This document shows positions 55,202 to 64,000 of a DNA stretch of 64,000 nt, in pieces. The notes beneath the pieces are model-generated. The model was not told the DNA's origin. It saw nothing but the letters and a program-made list of their open reading frames with translations, and ran no database searches. This DNA comes from Mytilinidion resinicola (taxonomy: Eukaryota; Ascomycota; Dothideomycetes; Mytilinidiales; Mytilinidiaceae), in contig NW_022985437.1 of assembly GCF_010093595.1 (NCBI RefSeq), positions 1,079,380 through 1,143,379 on the forward strand, given 5' to 3'. The position numbers and the translations under genes were made by a program. How positions within the stretch are numbered: the stretch's first letter is position 1; each line of letters opens with the position of its first letter.

Positions 55202-58200
55202 GGTCGCTTTCCACCACTGTCCGACCCACGACACGGCGAGTACGGGATCCCGGCGGACGCGAAGGGCTTATAAGCTGCCGACTCGGGTTCAGCCTTCGAC
55301 GGCGCGTGGCAGGCTGGAGCAGTATGATTGAATGGTCGTCGATGGCAGGTCAAACCCAATTGAAGCCAGTCCAGTCTGGCGGGGAGCTCCAAGAGGTAAA
55401 CAAAGAAGAGCGAGGACAAGGAGCAGCCAGATCCCACAGCATACGTCAGAGAGGCTGCTGGATGTCTATCTGGAGAGCAGCCGCAGTGCCTGGTCGTCGA
55501 CTCCAGCGCCCTTGGGAGGTACCGTCGTAGCCGCAGCGGCAGGCCGCGATGCAGGTGGCTCCGAAGACCGGCGGGCAACCACGTCGCTGAGTCGGGAGGC
55601 TGCAGCTGTTCACGTCGTGGGCGAATTGAAGGGCCTGTCAATCGGCAGCGAGGGAGACTGACGTCTGGAGGTGCGAGAGAGAGTGGTTGGGAATGCAGTG
55701 AGAGACGGGTGGAAGCCGGTGGTCAGCGCAGCGGACGTAGATAGTCGAGAACACGATCCAGGTCAGCTGGCAGGCTACAAGACTAGCAGTGGACTCGCCC
55801 TGGGGCAGGCCGAACGTCTCGCAGCTAAGGGCGTCACGGCGGTGGGTCCGAAGGGCAGTCGGTACGGGAGTAGTGCTAACGCAGCCCTGGAAGTCAAATC
55901 CAGCGCCTACACGCGTGGAGGCTGCCGGGATCGAGCGAGGTGGCGGTGGAACAGCGGCCGAGCACGACGTCCTGCGATCAGCAGCGAGAGACAATGCCTT
56001 GGGGGGAGGCGCGTGCAATGGGCTGGAGATGCGTGGACGACGAGGCCGTGGAGGGCACAGCGCTAGAAGCAGTGAATGGCAAGCTCCCGCGGCCTGTGCG
56101 GATTGGCTGCGCACTGACAGGCCGAGGAGGACAAGCTGGAGAAGCCACGGCCGGATCGACGGTGCAAGCTCAACGGCGGACGAACGAGGCAAAAAGCAAG
56201 CAGCACGGGAATGACGAACCGGCACCATGTGTACGGCGGCGCCCTCGCCCTCTTCAGCACGCGGCCTCCACTCCAGCACATTGGCGGACAGCAGATCCGC
56301 AGGCGCCGTCGTAATGCTGCCCCAGGGCCGCTGTCTGTTGCATGACAAACAGACACAATGGCCTCGACGGCAGCATGGACAAGGGCAGCTTCTTGCGGCA
56401 TGCAGGATCGCGAGCGGCGGGATTGGCTGCGTGCTCGGCGTACAAAACACCATTCGCACGCTCCGGCGTTCGCTGGCCCAGCAGTTCCCTGGCGAACATC
56501 CTGAGCTCGAGCCCGAGACCCCTTCTGCACCTCCCTCCGTGCTGCTGCACCCGCCCGCCGTCGCCCTCTGCTCGCGCGGCTGGCCGACACGACTCGCGCC
56601 CGGAGCCTCAAACCTGGGGCACTGGGGCACTGGGCGCTGGGGGAACGAGGCTGGCGCGAGCTACGACGCAGCAGCCCGCCGACGGCTGCGAGAACCACGG
56701 CCCAGCCAGCCAGATGTGCGTGTACACAGGAGGTAGCTCTGCCGAAAGACAGCTCCACAGCGAGTGCCATGTTGCTGATCGTCATCCTTGCGAGCCTTCT
56801 TCTCCGTGGCGTGCCTCGCCTGGAAGCCGGCAGCGGTGGGCCGTATGGGCCGCCGAAAGAGTCAAGGCCACAGCGGGAGGCCTGCGCAGAGGCCCCGGCG
56901 CTTCACTCCTACGAGCCACTGCGCGAATCGGCTGACCGAGTACCGTTGGGAGTGCAACGAGTCACTGACTGCTCTTGTGAGCGCCAGCCCTGTGGCGTCT
57001 CTACCATCAAACAGGCGCGAGCGCTGCGTCACACATCATAGTGCTCTGGATGCCATCGGCTCTGATGCTGCTGGATGCCATTTCGCCCATTGATGCAATT
57101 GTGCACTGGCGAGCATCGTCCCTGACCGCCGACGAGGGAGGGGCTCTCATCTGGAGCCCACGATGCTCGATGGGACGGGTCGGAGGCCGTCTGGGCTTCC
57201 CGAGATGGAGTCTCATTGCCACCCCTTGGCCCTGGTCGCGGAATTAGAGGATGGAGATGCCCAGGTGCTTCCTGGTGGCGCCCACAGAGCCGTCCAGCCA
57301 CGCCGCAACAGCCGCAGCCGCGAGGCTACGCTGGAAGAGCAGCAGAGGGTGTTTCTCCAGGCCGCGGGGACCACGTTGGGCGGCAGCTTGAAATCTGGGG
57401 TAGACGGCGGCGGGCATGGACAATCGACACGAGCGGCGTCGGAACAGCTGGCAGAGGCGGGCCAAGTGGGCTGTAAGCGACACGAATCAGCGGTGCGCGC
57501 GAAAACGTCGTTGACGAATTGGACGGGCGATGCTGCGCTGCACGGGGCCCCCTGGCTTTGTTGGCTGCACGCTGCAGAGCATCAAACCTGGCGCCGCCGA
57601 TGCCTCCAGAGCGCATGACCATCCCCAGATTTTGGCCGCGACGGGCCTAGCGGGCACTGCTCTCGAGCCAGCCCGCGGTCTGATACTCCCCGGCGTGTCG
57701 CTGGTGGAAAGCCTGCAGCAGCCCATGCCGTGCCATGCCCGGCTCAGCCCCTCGATCAGGCCCCTCGCCCCCGACTCTTCTCAGTCTGTCCGAGTCTCTG
57801 CTGATCGATGCCAGACCGCACAGCAAGGGACGCTCGCCCGCCTCCGCCAGGCCGAGCACGAGGCATGCCGTGGTGATATCCCGCAAGCTGTCTGGCTGTC
57901 CCATAGCAGCACCCGGCCCCAGCCAGGGGGTGTGCCCTGTCCCGCCGGGCGACATGCCGCTGCACTGCTAGTTTTATCACCTCGCTGGACTTGGTTCAGG
58001 CCGATAGCGTCTCTATATGCAGTCATGTCCGGCTGCTCCAGCACCAGCGACGATATCAGGCAAGCTGCTGCACATGATTGCCCGGGGCGCCTCCAGGGAA
58101 ACCTTACATGCCCTTCCCGTTTCCCGGGCAGCTTCGCGGCGGGCTCTCATCACAGAAAGCACTAGGCTTGTCTGCATCCGTGGCTACGAGATGCGTGAGA

Positions 58201-59474
58201 CCCTTCATGACGACACCCGCCGAAGAGAGCCTTTCGTTGGCTACCGGCCACGACCGCATACATACATGCCCTAAGCCGCTCAACCTCAAGGGACCGCGCA
58301 GCATGTTCGCTCCCTAATGTGCAATTACGCAAATCTTAGTCCACAAGCAAGCGTTGGGGTGATCATCGCTCCAAGCGAAGCCCAGACGTTTCTGGAAACC
58401 CATTAGAAGCCGGCCAGCTGTGAGTGGTTCTGCGATCAGCGCTCTCTAGTGAGCAGCCGACTCCAGATATTTCTCATCCGAGCCCGCCGAAGCGGTAGAT
58501 ATACGGAAGGAGTCTATTCCGTGGTTGCTCGTCCGGGCGTCCTGAACTGAGGTTGTTCCCACTAGTAACTTCATCGCAGGAGCGAGAGTCGATGCTGCAC
58601 CGCTAGCCACCTTGTCGCCTTATCGGGCACATGACGAGACCCTCGAAAGCCACCGCCGCGCATATTCCAGGGTCCATGCGATTGACGTCGATATTCCCTT
58701 GGCTTCGCGTCCTGGGTAAGAGATCGCCCTGGGCTGGCACATTCATGCAAAAACTGGAGATCGATTATGATCCATCTTGCCACACCACGGCGCAACGTCA
58801 TCCATCTTGCGTCTCTTTTGCACGTGCAGCCAGGCTGGAACATAATGTTACAGCCAAGAGTGCACCTGCGTCCTCCACTGCCGGAGAGATCCCGCTCTAA
58901 GCTCCGAGCTGATTGCAGGCGTGTCAGATTGCACAAGCACCGAAGTCTTGGGAGCAGAACATCACGAGGCTACAGGCCCACCCGGAATCCTATTGCTGGG
59001 TGTTATTAGCCGTACTCGAGGCTTGCCAGTGATGCCGTGTTTGGACACGTTTTTGACTGTGCTTGGGAGCGCAGCATTTTATCCCGCAATGGTGGCGGAC
59101 AATGTAGTGAACGGCTATGACGGGAATAGACTCGCAAGCAAACGCCGCTGGCACTATACTTCCTGTGCTTCATCCCACTTCGCGCGTCCGCAGCAATATC
59201 CCACCTATTCTAAAAGAGAATGAGTCTATATTACCGTATTTCGCTTCGCCCTCCGAACCCTATCAATCCTCCTATGCCAGCCTAGGCTGCCTTGACAACT
59301 GCCTGAACCTGAGCAACGTAATATCTGGCGTGTCCGAGTACTTTATTCCGCGTGACAACGGGCCGCAGTATTACCACAACTAATCTCTCGATGCAACGCC
59401 TCCCGACTCTGCGCTTGCATCTATGAATCATAACTAGCAGGACAGTCCCGACCTCTTTGAAACACTCGCGCTAG
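55202..59474. other. 4.3-kb region without recognisable genes, GC-rich to about 58300
   Basis: From 55202 to about 58300 base composition is GC-rich and long frames overlap in nearly all six phases. They read as Arg/Pro/Ser/Cys-rich peptides with no domain, no repeated motif and no credible starts. Those nearest 55202 are likely promoter and long leader of the AmdX-like gene. From 58300 to 59474 the sequence is less GC-rich and equally without a gene. GGATTGGCTGCG occurs twice (about 56100 and 56420), carrying a CCAAT-box on the minus strand. Confidence 0.5.
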
Positions 59475-59476
59475 TA

Positions 59477-59502
59477 CCTCCGCGGTTGCAAAAGTCTGTT
59501 GT
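59477..59502 (+). repeat. Left terminal inverted repeat of the transposon
   Basis: Starts CCTCCGCGGTTGC and is the exact reverse complement of 61087-61112. TA lies immediately outside at 59475-59476. Confidence 0.88.
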
Positions 59503-59570
59503 GATCCGTGCACGAACGCCAATCTCGTGAAATGTAAACACCACTTGGAGTTGTGATTTCTCCACACAAC

Positions 59571-61029
59571 ATGGCCCAAATCAGCTCAGCCAAACGCGCA
59601 TTGGTTATTCAATATCGATTTCATGATAAACTCAGTTTTCCAGCAATTGCCAGCAAGATTGATGGTGTTTCTGCCGCCGCCGCCCAACAAATCTGTTCTA
59701 GAGCCTTTAGACGCGCCGGCACCAACAATGTCAACACGCTGCTTGAATATAGAGATCCTGCGCCTAGATCTGGTCGTCCTAGGCGTGTAGAACCTGGATC
59801 TGAAGCGTCAATTCGAATCCGAGAAGCAACGCGTGGACAATACAGGTGGCACCACCAGGTGGATGCTGNNNNNNNNNNNNNNNNNNNNNNNNNNNNNNNN
59901 NNNNNNNNNNNNNNNNNNNNNNNNNNNNNNNNNNNNNNNNNNNNNNNNNNNNNNNNNNNNNNNNNNNNNNNNNNNNNNNNNNNNNNNNNNNNNNNNNNNN
60001 NNNNNNNNNNNNNNNNNNNNNNNNNNNNNNNNNNNNNNNNNNNNNNNNNNNNNNNNNNNNNNNNNNNNNNNNNNNNNNNNNNNNNNNNNNNNNNNNNNNN
60101 NNNNNNNNNNNNNNNNNNNNNNNNNNNNNNNNNNNNNNNNNNNNNNNNNNNNNNNNNNNNNNNNNNNNNNNNNNNNNNNNNNNNNNNNNNNNNNNNNNNN
60201 NNNNNNNNNNNNNNNNNNNNNNNNNNNNNNNNNNNNNNNNNNNNNNNNNNNNNNNNNNNNNNNNNNNNNNNNNNNNNNNNNNNNNNNNNNNNNNNNNNNN
60301 NNNNNNNNNNNNNNNNNNNNNNNNNNNNNNNNNNNNNNNNNNNNNNNNNNNNNNNNNNNNNNNNNNNNNNNNNNNNNNNNNNNNNNNNNNNNNNNNNNNN
60401 NNNNNNNNNNNNNNNNNNNNNNNNNNNNNNNNNNNNNNNNNNNNNNNNNNNNNNNNNNNNNNNNNNNNNNNNNNNNNNNNNNNNNNNNNNNNNNNNNNNN
60501 NNNNNNNNNNNNNNNNNNNNNNNNNNNNNNNNNNNNNNNNNNNNNNNNNNNNNNNNNNNNNNNNNNNNNNNNNNNNNNNNNNNNNNNNNNNNNNNNNNNN
60601 NNNNNNNNNNNNNNNNNNNNNNNNNNNNNNNNNNNNNNNNNNNNNNNNNNNNNNNNNNNNNNNNNNNNNNNNNNNNNNNNNNNNNNNNNNNNNNNNNNNN
60701 NNNNNNNNNNNNNNNNNNNNNNNNNNNNNNNNNNNNNNNNNNNNNNNNNNNNNNNNNNNNNNNNNNNNNNNNNNNNNNNNNNNNNNNNNNNNNAGCATCT
60801 TCACAAGGATCAGAAGAAGGAATTGGCCAGGGCTCGGTTTAACACCACGAGCGCTGGTGCTGCTGTGCAGGCCCAAAGGGAGAAGGAAATGATTGTTGTT
60901 TGGCAGCACTCAGAAACCTTTGAGAAAAAGGTACAACACCGCATGGCAATTGAATATTGGAAAGGCCTGGCACACAGATCAAAACACGCAGAACCGGCCT
61001 ACAGCAATAGATACAAAGATAGCTTGTAA
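59571..61029 (+). CDS. Putative transposase, interrupted by an assembly gap
   Basis: The left part starts MAQISSAKRALVIQYRFHDK and continues FPAIASKIDGVSAAAAQQIC, a helix-turn-helix DNA-binding segment, then RSGRPRRVEPGSEASIRIRE, typical of the linker between HTH modules in Tc1-like transposases. It enters the N run at 59869. After the gap, coding-like sequence reads KDQKKELARARFNTTSAGAA and EMIVVWQHSETFEKKVQHRM, ending at TAA 61027-61029. The two sides are in different frames if the gap is taken at face value, but N-run lengths are usually estimates, so this is not evidence of a frameshift. The region after the stop is only 57 bp before the right repeat. The catalytic DDE residues cannot be assessed. 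Confidence 0.55.
59869..60793. other. Assembly gap (N run)
   Basis: 925 consecutive N, wholly inside the transposon. It probably marks collapse or ambiguity between several copies of the element. Confidence 0.98.
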
Positions 61030-61086
61030 TTTGATGGTGTTGTGCTCATTTGATTGTGGTGGCCGTGCCTCGGTGATCGCCGAAAA

Positions 61087-61112
61087 ACAACAGACTTTTG
61101 CAACCGCGGAGG
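61087..61112 (-). repeat. Right terminal inverted repeat of the transposon
   Basis: Ends in GCAACCGCGGAGG and is the exact reverse complement of the left repeat. TA lies immediately outside at 61113-61114. Confidence 0.88.
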
Positions 61113-61114
61113 TA

Positions 61115-62673
61115 TGACTTTCGCATGTCAGCTAAAGTAAGTCACCTCGGCTCTTGCCCACTCGTGGCTGCTAGGCATAAGCTCTATCCCAGTTCAAGCC
61201 CGGCTCCAAGGCTCTCAGTCCCTTGTTCAGTCTCTCTGAAGATGTACTGGTAGTGCCCTCAGTTACACGTCCACGGAATTGCAGTCCCACGATATCTAGC
61301 AAAGATTGTGGCTGTACACAAGACATGCAGTCGAAATACAGTAATCCGAGGCTCGGCAGGATTACGCTATTTACTCTAGCGTCTTGGCAGCAATGAGAAC
61401 CTCATGCCATCGCTCACCCACGATGTGGACGCCCCAGTTCATCATTCGCCCGAGTATTCCCCCTTAATTAGAGTTTAGCTTACGAACTCAATGACATTTG
61501 TAGTCTCAGGTGCTCCGAGGTATAGCGTTTGCCACCACAGCCTGCATACACTTTCCTATTTGCGTCAAGTTCATATGTCTCACCACCGCGAAAATTTTCC
61601 TCAACAAATGCAGTCTCGCGGCTCATGTACAGTACAAGCTCAGACTCCAGGACCCGTTGAGATTACCATTTCGAAATGGATGGGACGGCCCGCGATAGTT
61701 GATATTGTGCGCCATGTTACCTCGTACCGTAGCCGTCCACGCAAGCAGCGATGCAATGCAATGTAATTTCTTGGTGTTACTATATCACCGAGATCATAAC
61801 TTCTTCTTCACGTGCATGAATAGTCGCTTAGAGACCTGAACTTATTGAGATTGGTCGCCAAGGCGCTTTGCGAAGATTCAAGTTGAACTCCTGGTAGAAT
61901 TAGTTACCTTGTTCCGGGGTTTGGGTATTATTAAACCAATCATTATATCTAGGGAGCGTGATTCGTTTAGATTTCATGGCGCGCATTCCCAAAAAAATCT
62001 AGGGCCACGTTTCATAAGAAACTAATAACCGTGGAATAAACCTCGCAAATTCCATAGTTCGGCATCAAAATCCACAATTGTACGTTCGTTGTTCCATAGA
62101 CCTCGTCCAGTGGACACAGCGCGCAGGCTTCATCAACAGGAAAGTATTGATTCCATCATGGTTACTGCCGGATTACATTCCCCTTTGCCTCTGCTATCGC
62201 TACCCTCCTTGTCAGCACAGTTATCTCTAGCAATATCGTCCATGGTGTCTATCATATTTTCGTGATTATTGATTCTTGGTAGAGGATGGTTGCTCAAATA
62301 GACTCAAGTTGTCTTCCTAAGATCTCTAAAGGTGTATCTGATTGACAATCTCAATATCTTAATTCTCAATCACGCTCCCTTCGAAAATCAGTGTACCAAG
62401 GTTCCTACGTGGTTGGTGCCATGGTTGGTTGCATGATAAAACCCCCCCAATACGCCGCCTGTAATAGATGGAACCTTGGTAGAAGGATGAAATAATCATA
62501 GCGTCCAGCGGGCACCACGCGCTCTGATTATTACAGAGCTATAAGAAAAACCCCCTCGCGCTGCCAACCCAACTACTCGCAACACCACTCCAACTACTCG
62601 CAACTCAACCCCAACTACTTGCAACTCTACTCCGACTACTCGTAACATCCTCAACGCCTCCCTCTCAAGCATA
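61115..62673. other. 1.6-kb AT-rich intergenic region
   Basis: Mostly AT-rich from about 61800. No gene is supported. The right end holds the TATA box (TATAAGA, 62540-62546) and the 21-bp repeats of the downstream gene's leader. Confidence 0.5.
62570..62653 (+). repeat. Four 21-bp direct repeats in the leader of the secreted-protein gene
   Basis: The unit CAACTACTCGCAACTCNACNC occurs at 62570, 62591, 62612 and 62633 with exact 21-bp spacing and a few substitutions. It ends 20 bp before the start codon. The frame through it is open and stops in TAA overlapping the ATG (TAATG), but has no start of its own. Confidence 0.75.
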
Positions 62674-63431
62674 ATGGTCTCCTTCACGACTGCCGCCGTG
62701 GCCCTCCTTGCCGCCGCCACCACCGTCTCTGGTACCAAATTGGTACTCTTCGAGGACACTGATTGTAACTGGGAAGGAAAGCACCTGGAGCGCTTCTACA
62801 ATGGCGAGGAGTGCATCAATTACCGACGTAAGCTATTCCATTGTTTGGCCAAGTGTCTGGGCACGTGGGTGTGCCCAGACTTATGGTCACATACAGTCTC
62901 TTCGTACCGCTGCTGACTTTTCAAAGCCGGGTATCGCAGCTTCACAATTCCAGAACTATACCACGGCTCCAAGTGCAGCGGTAAGCTCTCCCCAGCCCCC
63001 AGTATCAATCCCCCTCCCCCGCGTGACTAACTCTCCTTCCCACCTGTCTAGTCACCACCTACGTGGGCTGGAAATGCAAACCATCCAAGAGAGGAGCTGA
63101 AGGTATCGACAATGTGACATATACGACCGACCCGAAGCAGTCGAGGCTGGGCGGTAAGGGCGAGTGCCACACCGAGCCTGATGATGATGATGGCCTTGGT
63201 ATGTACTCTCTGCGCTGGAAGTGCGAGCACGATAAAGATGCCGACATCAAGCATGGCGACGACGCGGAGCCGAAGGGGCACGATGAGAAGAAGAAGAAGA
63301 AGAAGAAGAAGAAGAAGAAGAAGAAGAAGAAGAAGAAGAAGAAGAAGAAAGGAAAGTCGCCGTCTTTGTACAACGACGACCCGCCACGCCCTCCGAAGGA
63401 CACTCGCAAGCGCCGGGAGTTTGTGGCCTGA
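62674..63431 (+). CDS. Small secreted six-cysteine protein with poly-lysine tract
   Basis: Exons 62674-62827, 62927-62980 and 63052-63431 give 195 residues. A clear signal peptide opens the protein (MVSFTTAAVALLAAATTVSG). The mature part has Cys at about 31, 47, 68, 78, 108 and 127, enough for three disulfides, with TKLVLFEDTDCNWEGKHLER and TTYVGWKCKP. From 149 to 169 there are 21 consecutive Lys, then a Pro/Arg-rich tail with KRR. No similarity to a named family. Size, signal and even Cys number fit secreted effector-like or cell-wall proteins of ascomycetes, which is inference. The Lys run is encoded by a pure AAG microsatellite and may vary in length between strains. Introns have GTAAGC donors and AAG and TAG acceptors. 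Confidence 0.75.
63288..63350 (+). repeat. AAG microsatellite encoding poly-lysine
   Basis: Twenty AAG units and one AAA, in frame within the secreted-protein gene. Confidence 0.9.
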
Positions 63432-63851
63432 GCGAAGATAGGGGCAAGAGGCTCTCCGGTGACATGGGATGGGGATAGTCATGGTCTCCAGCACTACTCA
63501 GTATTCCAGATTCAGCTCTCCGACAAAAATTATTTCCTTGGTTTCTTAGAGATAGATCTACCAGTTTCCAACTGCTGGAGGTTATGCCGCATATGTAGAT
63601 TCACAGTCTTTCGAATGTAACTCCCAACTTTTCTTACAGCAACCAATAAGAGGATGGCGAATGATTGCACGCGATGACTAACCTAATTCCGTGACATTCG
63701 TGGCATACCTGCACGCGTTGACTAGCAATAAAGCCCTCCCTATTAAGCACAAAACCCTCAGCCACCAGCTTGTAGGTCAGAAGCTTGCGAATTTCCCACA
63801 TCTTCACCCCGATCGAAGCACCTCAACACGCCATCCCAAGCTCCAGCCACC
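63432..63851. other. Intergenic region
   Basis: The 3' flank of the secreted-protein gene, then CA-rich sequence that could be a leader. No other feature. Confidence 0.45.
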
Positions 63852-63980
63852 ATGAACATCACGCCTGATTCTCGCCCCAGCGACCATACCGTCCTGATTA
63901 CCACACCAAATCACATTCCCTTTGCCAATAGCCCCGAGATCAGACCTCATGCTCGGCCCCAGTGGATTCCAGAATCTTGA
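63852..63980 (+). CDS. Possible 42-residue small protein
   Basis: A short frame starting MNITPDSRPSDHTVLITTPN in a good context (CCACCATGA), after a CA-rich leader-like stretch, and ending in TGA at 63978-63980. No domain. It could equally be the first exon of a gene that continues past the window, or a chance frame. Confidence 0.25.
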   Translation: MNITPDSRPSDHTVLITTPNHIPFANSPEIRPHARPQWIPES

Positions 63981-64000
63981 CACTTTTAAAAAAATTTCTT

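Larger units (their letters stand above)
59477..61112 (+). mobile_element. Tc1/mariner-type DNA transposon
   Basis: Two 26-bp perfect inverted repeats, 59477-59502 and 61087-61112, bound a 1636-bp interval (as assembled), each flanked on the outside by TA (59475-59476 and 61113-61114), the target duplicated by this superfamily. A start codon 69 bp inside the left repeat opens a frame with a helix-turn-helix (SAKRALVIQYRFHDKLSFPA). A run of N at 59869-60793 hides the centre. Superfamily is inferred from TA flanks, repeat length, element size and the HTH; the catalytic DDE region is in the gap and not seen. Perfect repeats suggest a young insertion. Confidence 0.8.

Noticed and set aside
55638..56630. 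330-codon minus-strand frame upstream of the AmdX-like gene
   Set aside because: Composition (Arg, Pro, Ser, Cys) and overlap with long frames in other phases show a GC-rich non-coding artefact; no start context or domain.

Overview
This window is fungal nuclear DNA, most likely from a filamentous ascomycete. Genes carry many short introns (about 47-84 bp) with GTAAGT-type donors and CTAAC/CTGAC branch sites. Proteins of typical fungal families are interleaved on both strands: SSN3, AmdX-like C2H2, Zn2Cys6, TMS1, RRG7 and Spo71-like. The mix of families and of unrecognised genes suggests Dothideomycetes, but I cannot prove the class from sequence alone.

Layout. 0.3-7.7 kb: the Mediator kinase SSN3/CDK8, a decayed gene with C-to-T-like stops, a secreted CAP/PR-1-like protein, a ZIP7/KE4 zinc transporter and NOP16. 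8.3-18.4 kb: a hexose-type MFS permease, a small Cys/His-rich protein, an Atos-like protein divergent from FYV7, and a 63-residue microprotein gene. 20.3-29.1 kb: a Zn2Cys6 regulator, a divergent Arf-like GTPase without its catalytic Gln, a small RBR ubiquitin ligase, and two tandem paralogues of an unrecognised family. 30.7-38.2 kb: an unrecognised nuclear-looking protein, an F-box-like protein and a large Spo71-like PH protein. 38.3-40.5 kb: degenerate tandem repeats beside a coiled-coil gene whose 3' end is decaying. 41.2-49.7 kb: RRG7 divergent from MED21, a one-TM protein, and an eight-exon Mch1-like MFS gene with a 16-nt exon, divergent from TMS1/serinc. 51.5-55.2 kb: a 1190-residue AmdX-like factor. 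55.2-59.5 kb: a block with no recognisable gene, GC-rich as far as 58.3 kb. 59.5-61.1 kb: a Tc1/mariner-type element with 26-bp inverted repeats and a 925-bp run of N inside. 62.7-63.4 kb: a six-cysteine secreted protein with a 21-lysine run.

Most recognisable genes are housekeeping: transcription (SSN3, MED21), ribosome assembly (NOP16, FYV7), mitochondrial respiration (RRG7) and membrane transport. Four pairs are head-to-head with gaps of 175-417 bp. No biosynthetic cluster, CRISPR array, rRNA or tRNA was seen. The least explained parts are the tandem paralogue pair (one member with a CUE-like segment), the Arf-like protein, the decayed genes, and the poly-lysine secreted protein. Gene models were spliced by hand from donor, acceptor and frame logic; all summed exon lengths are multiples of three.
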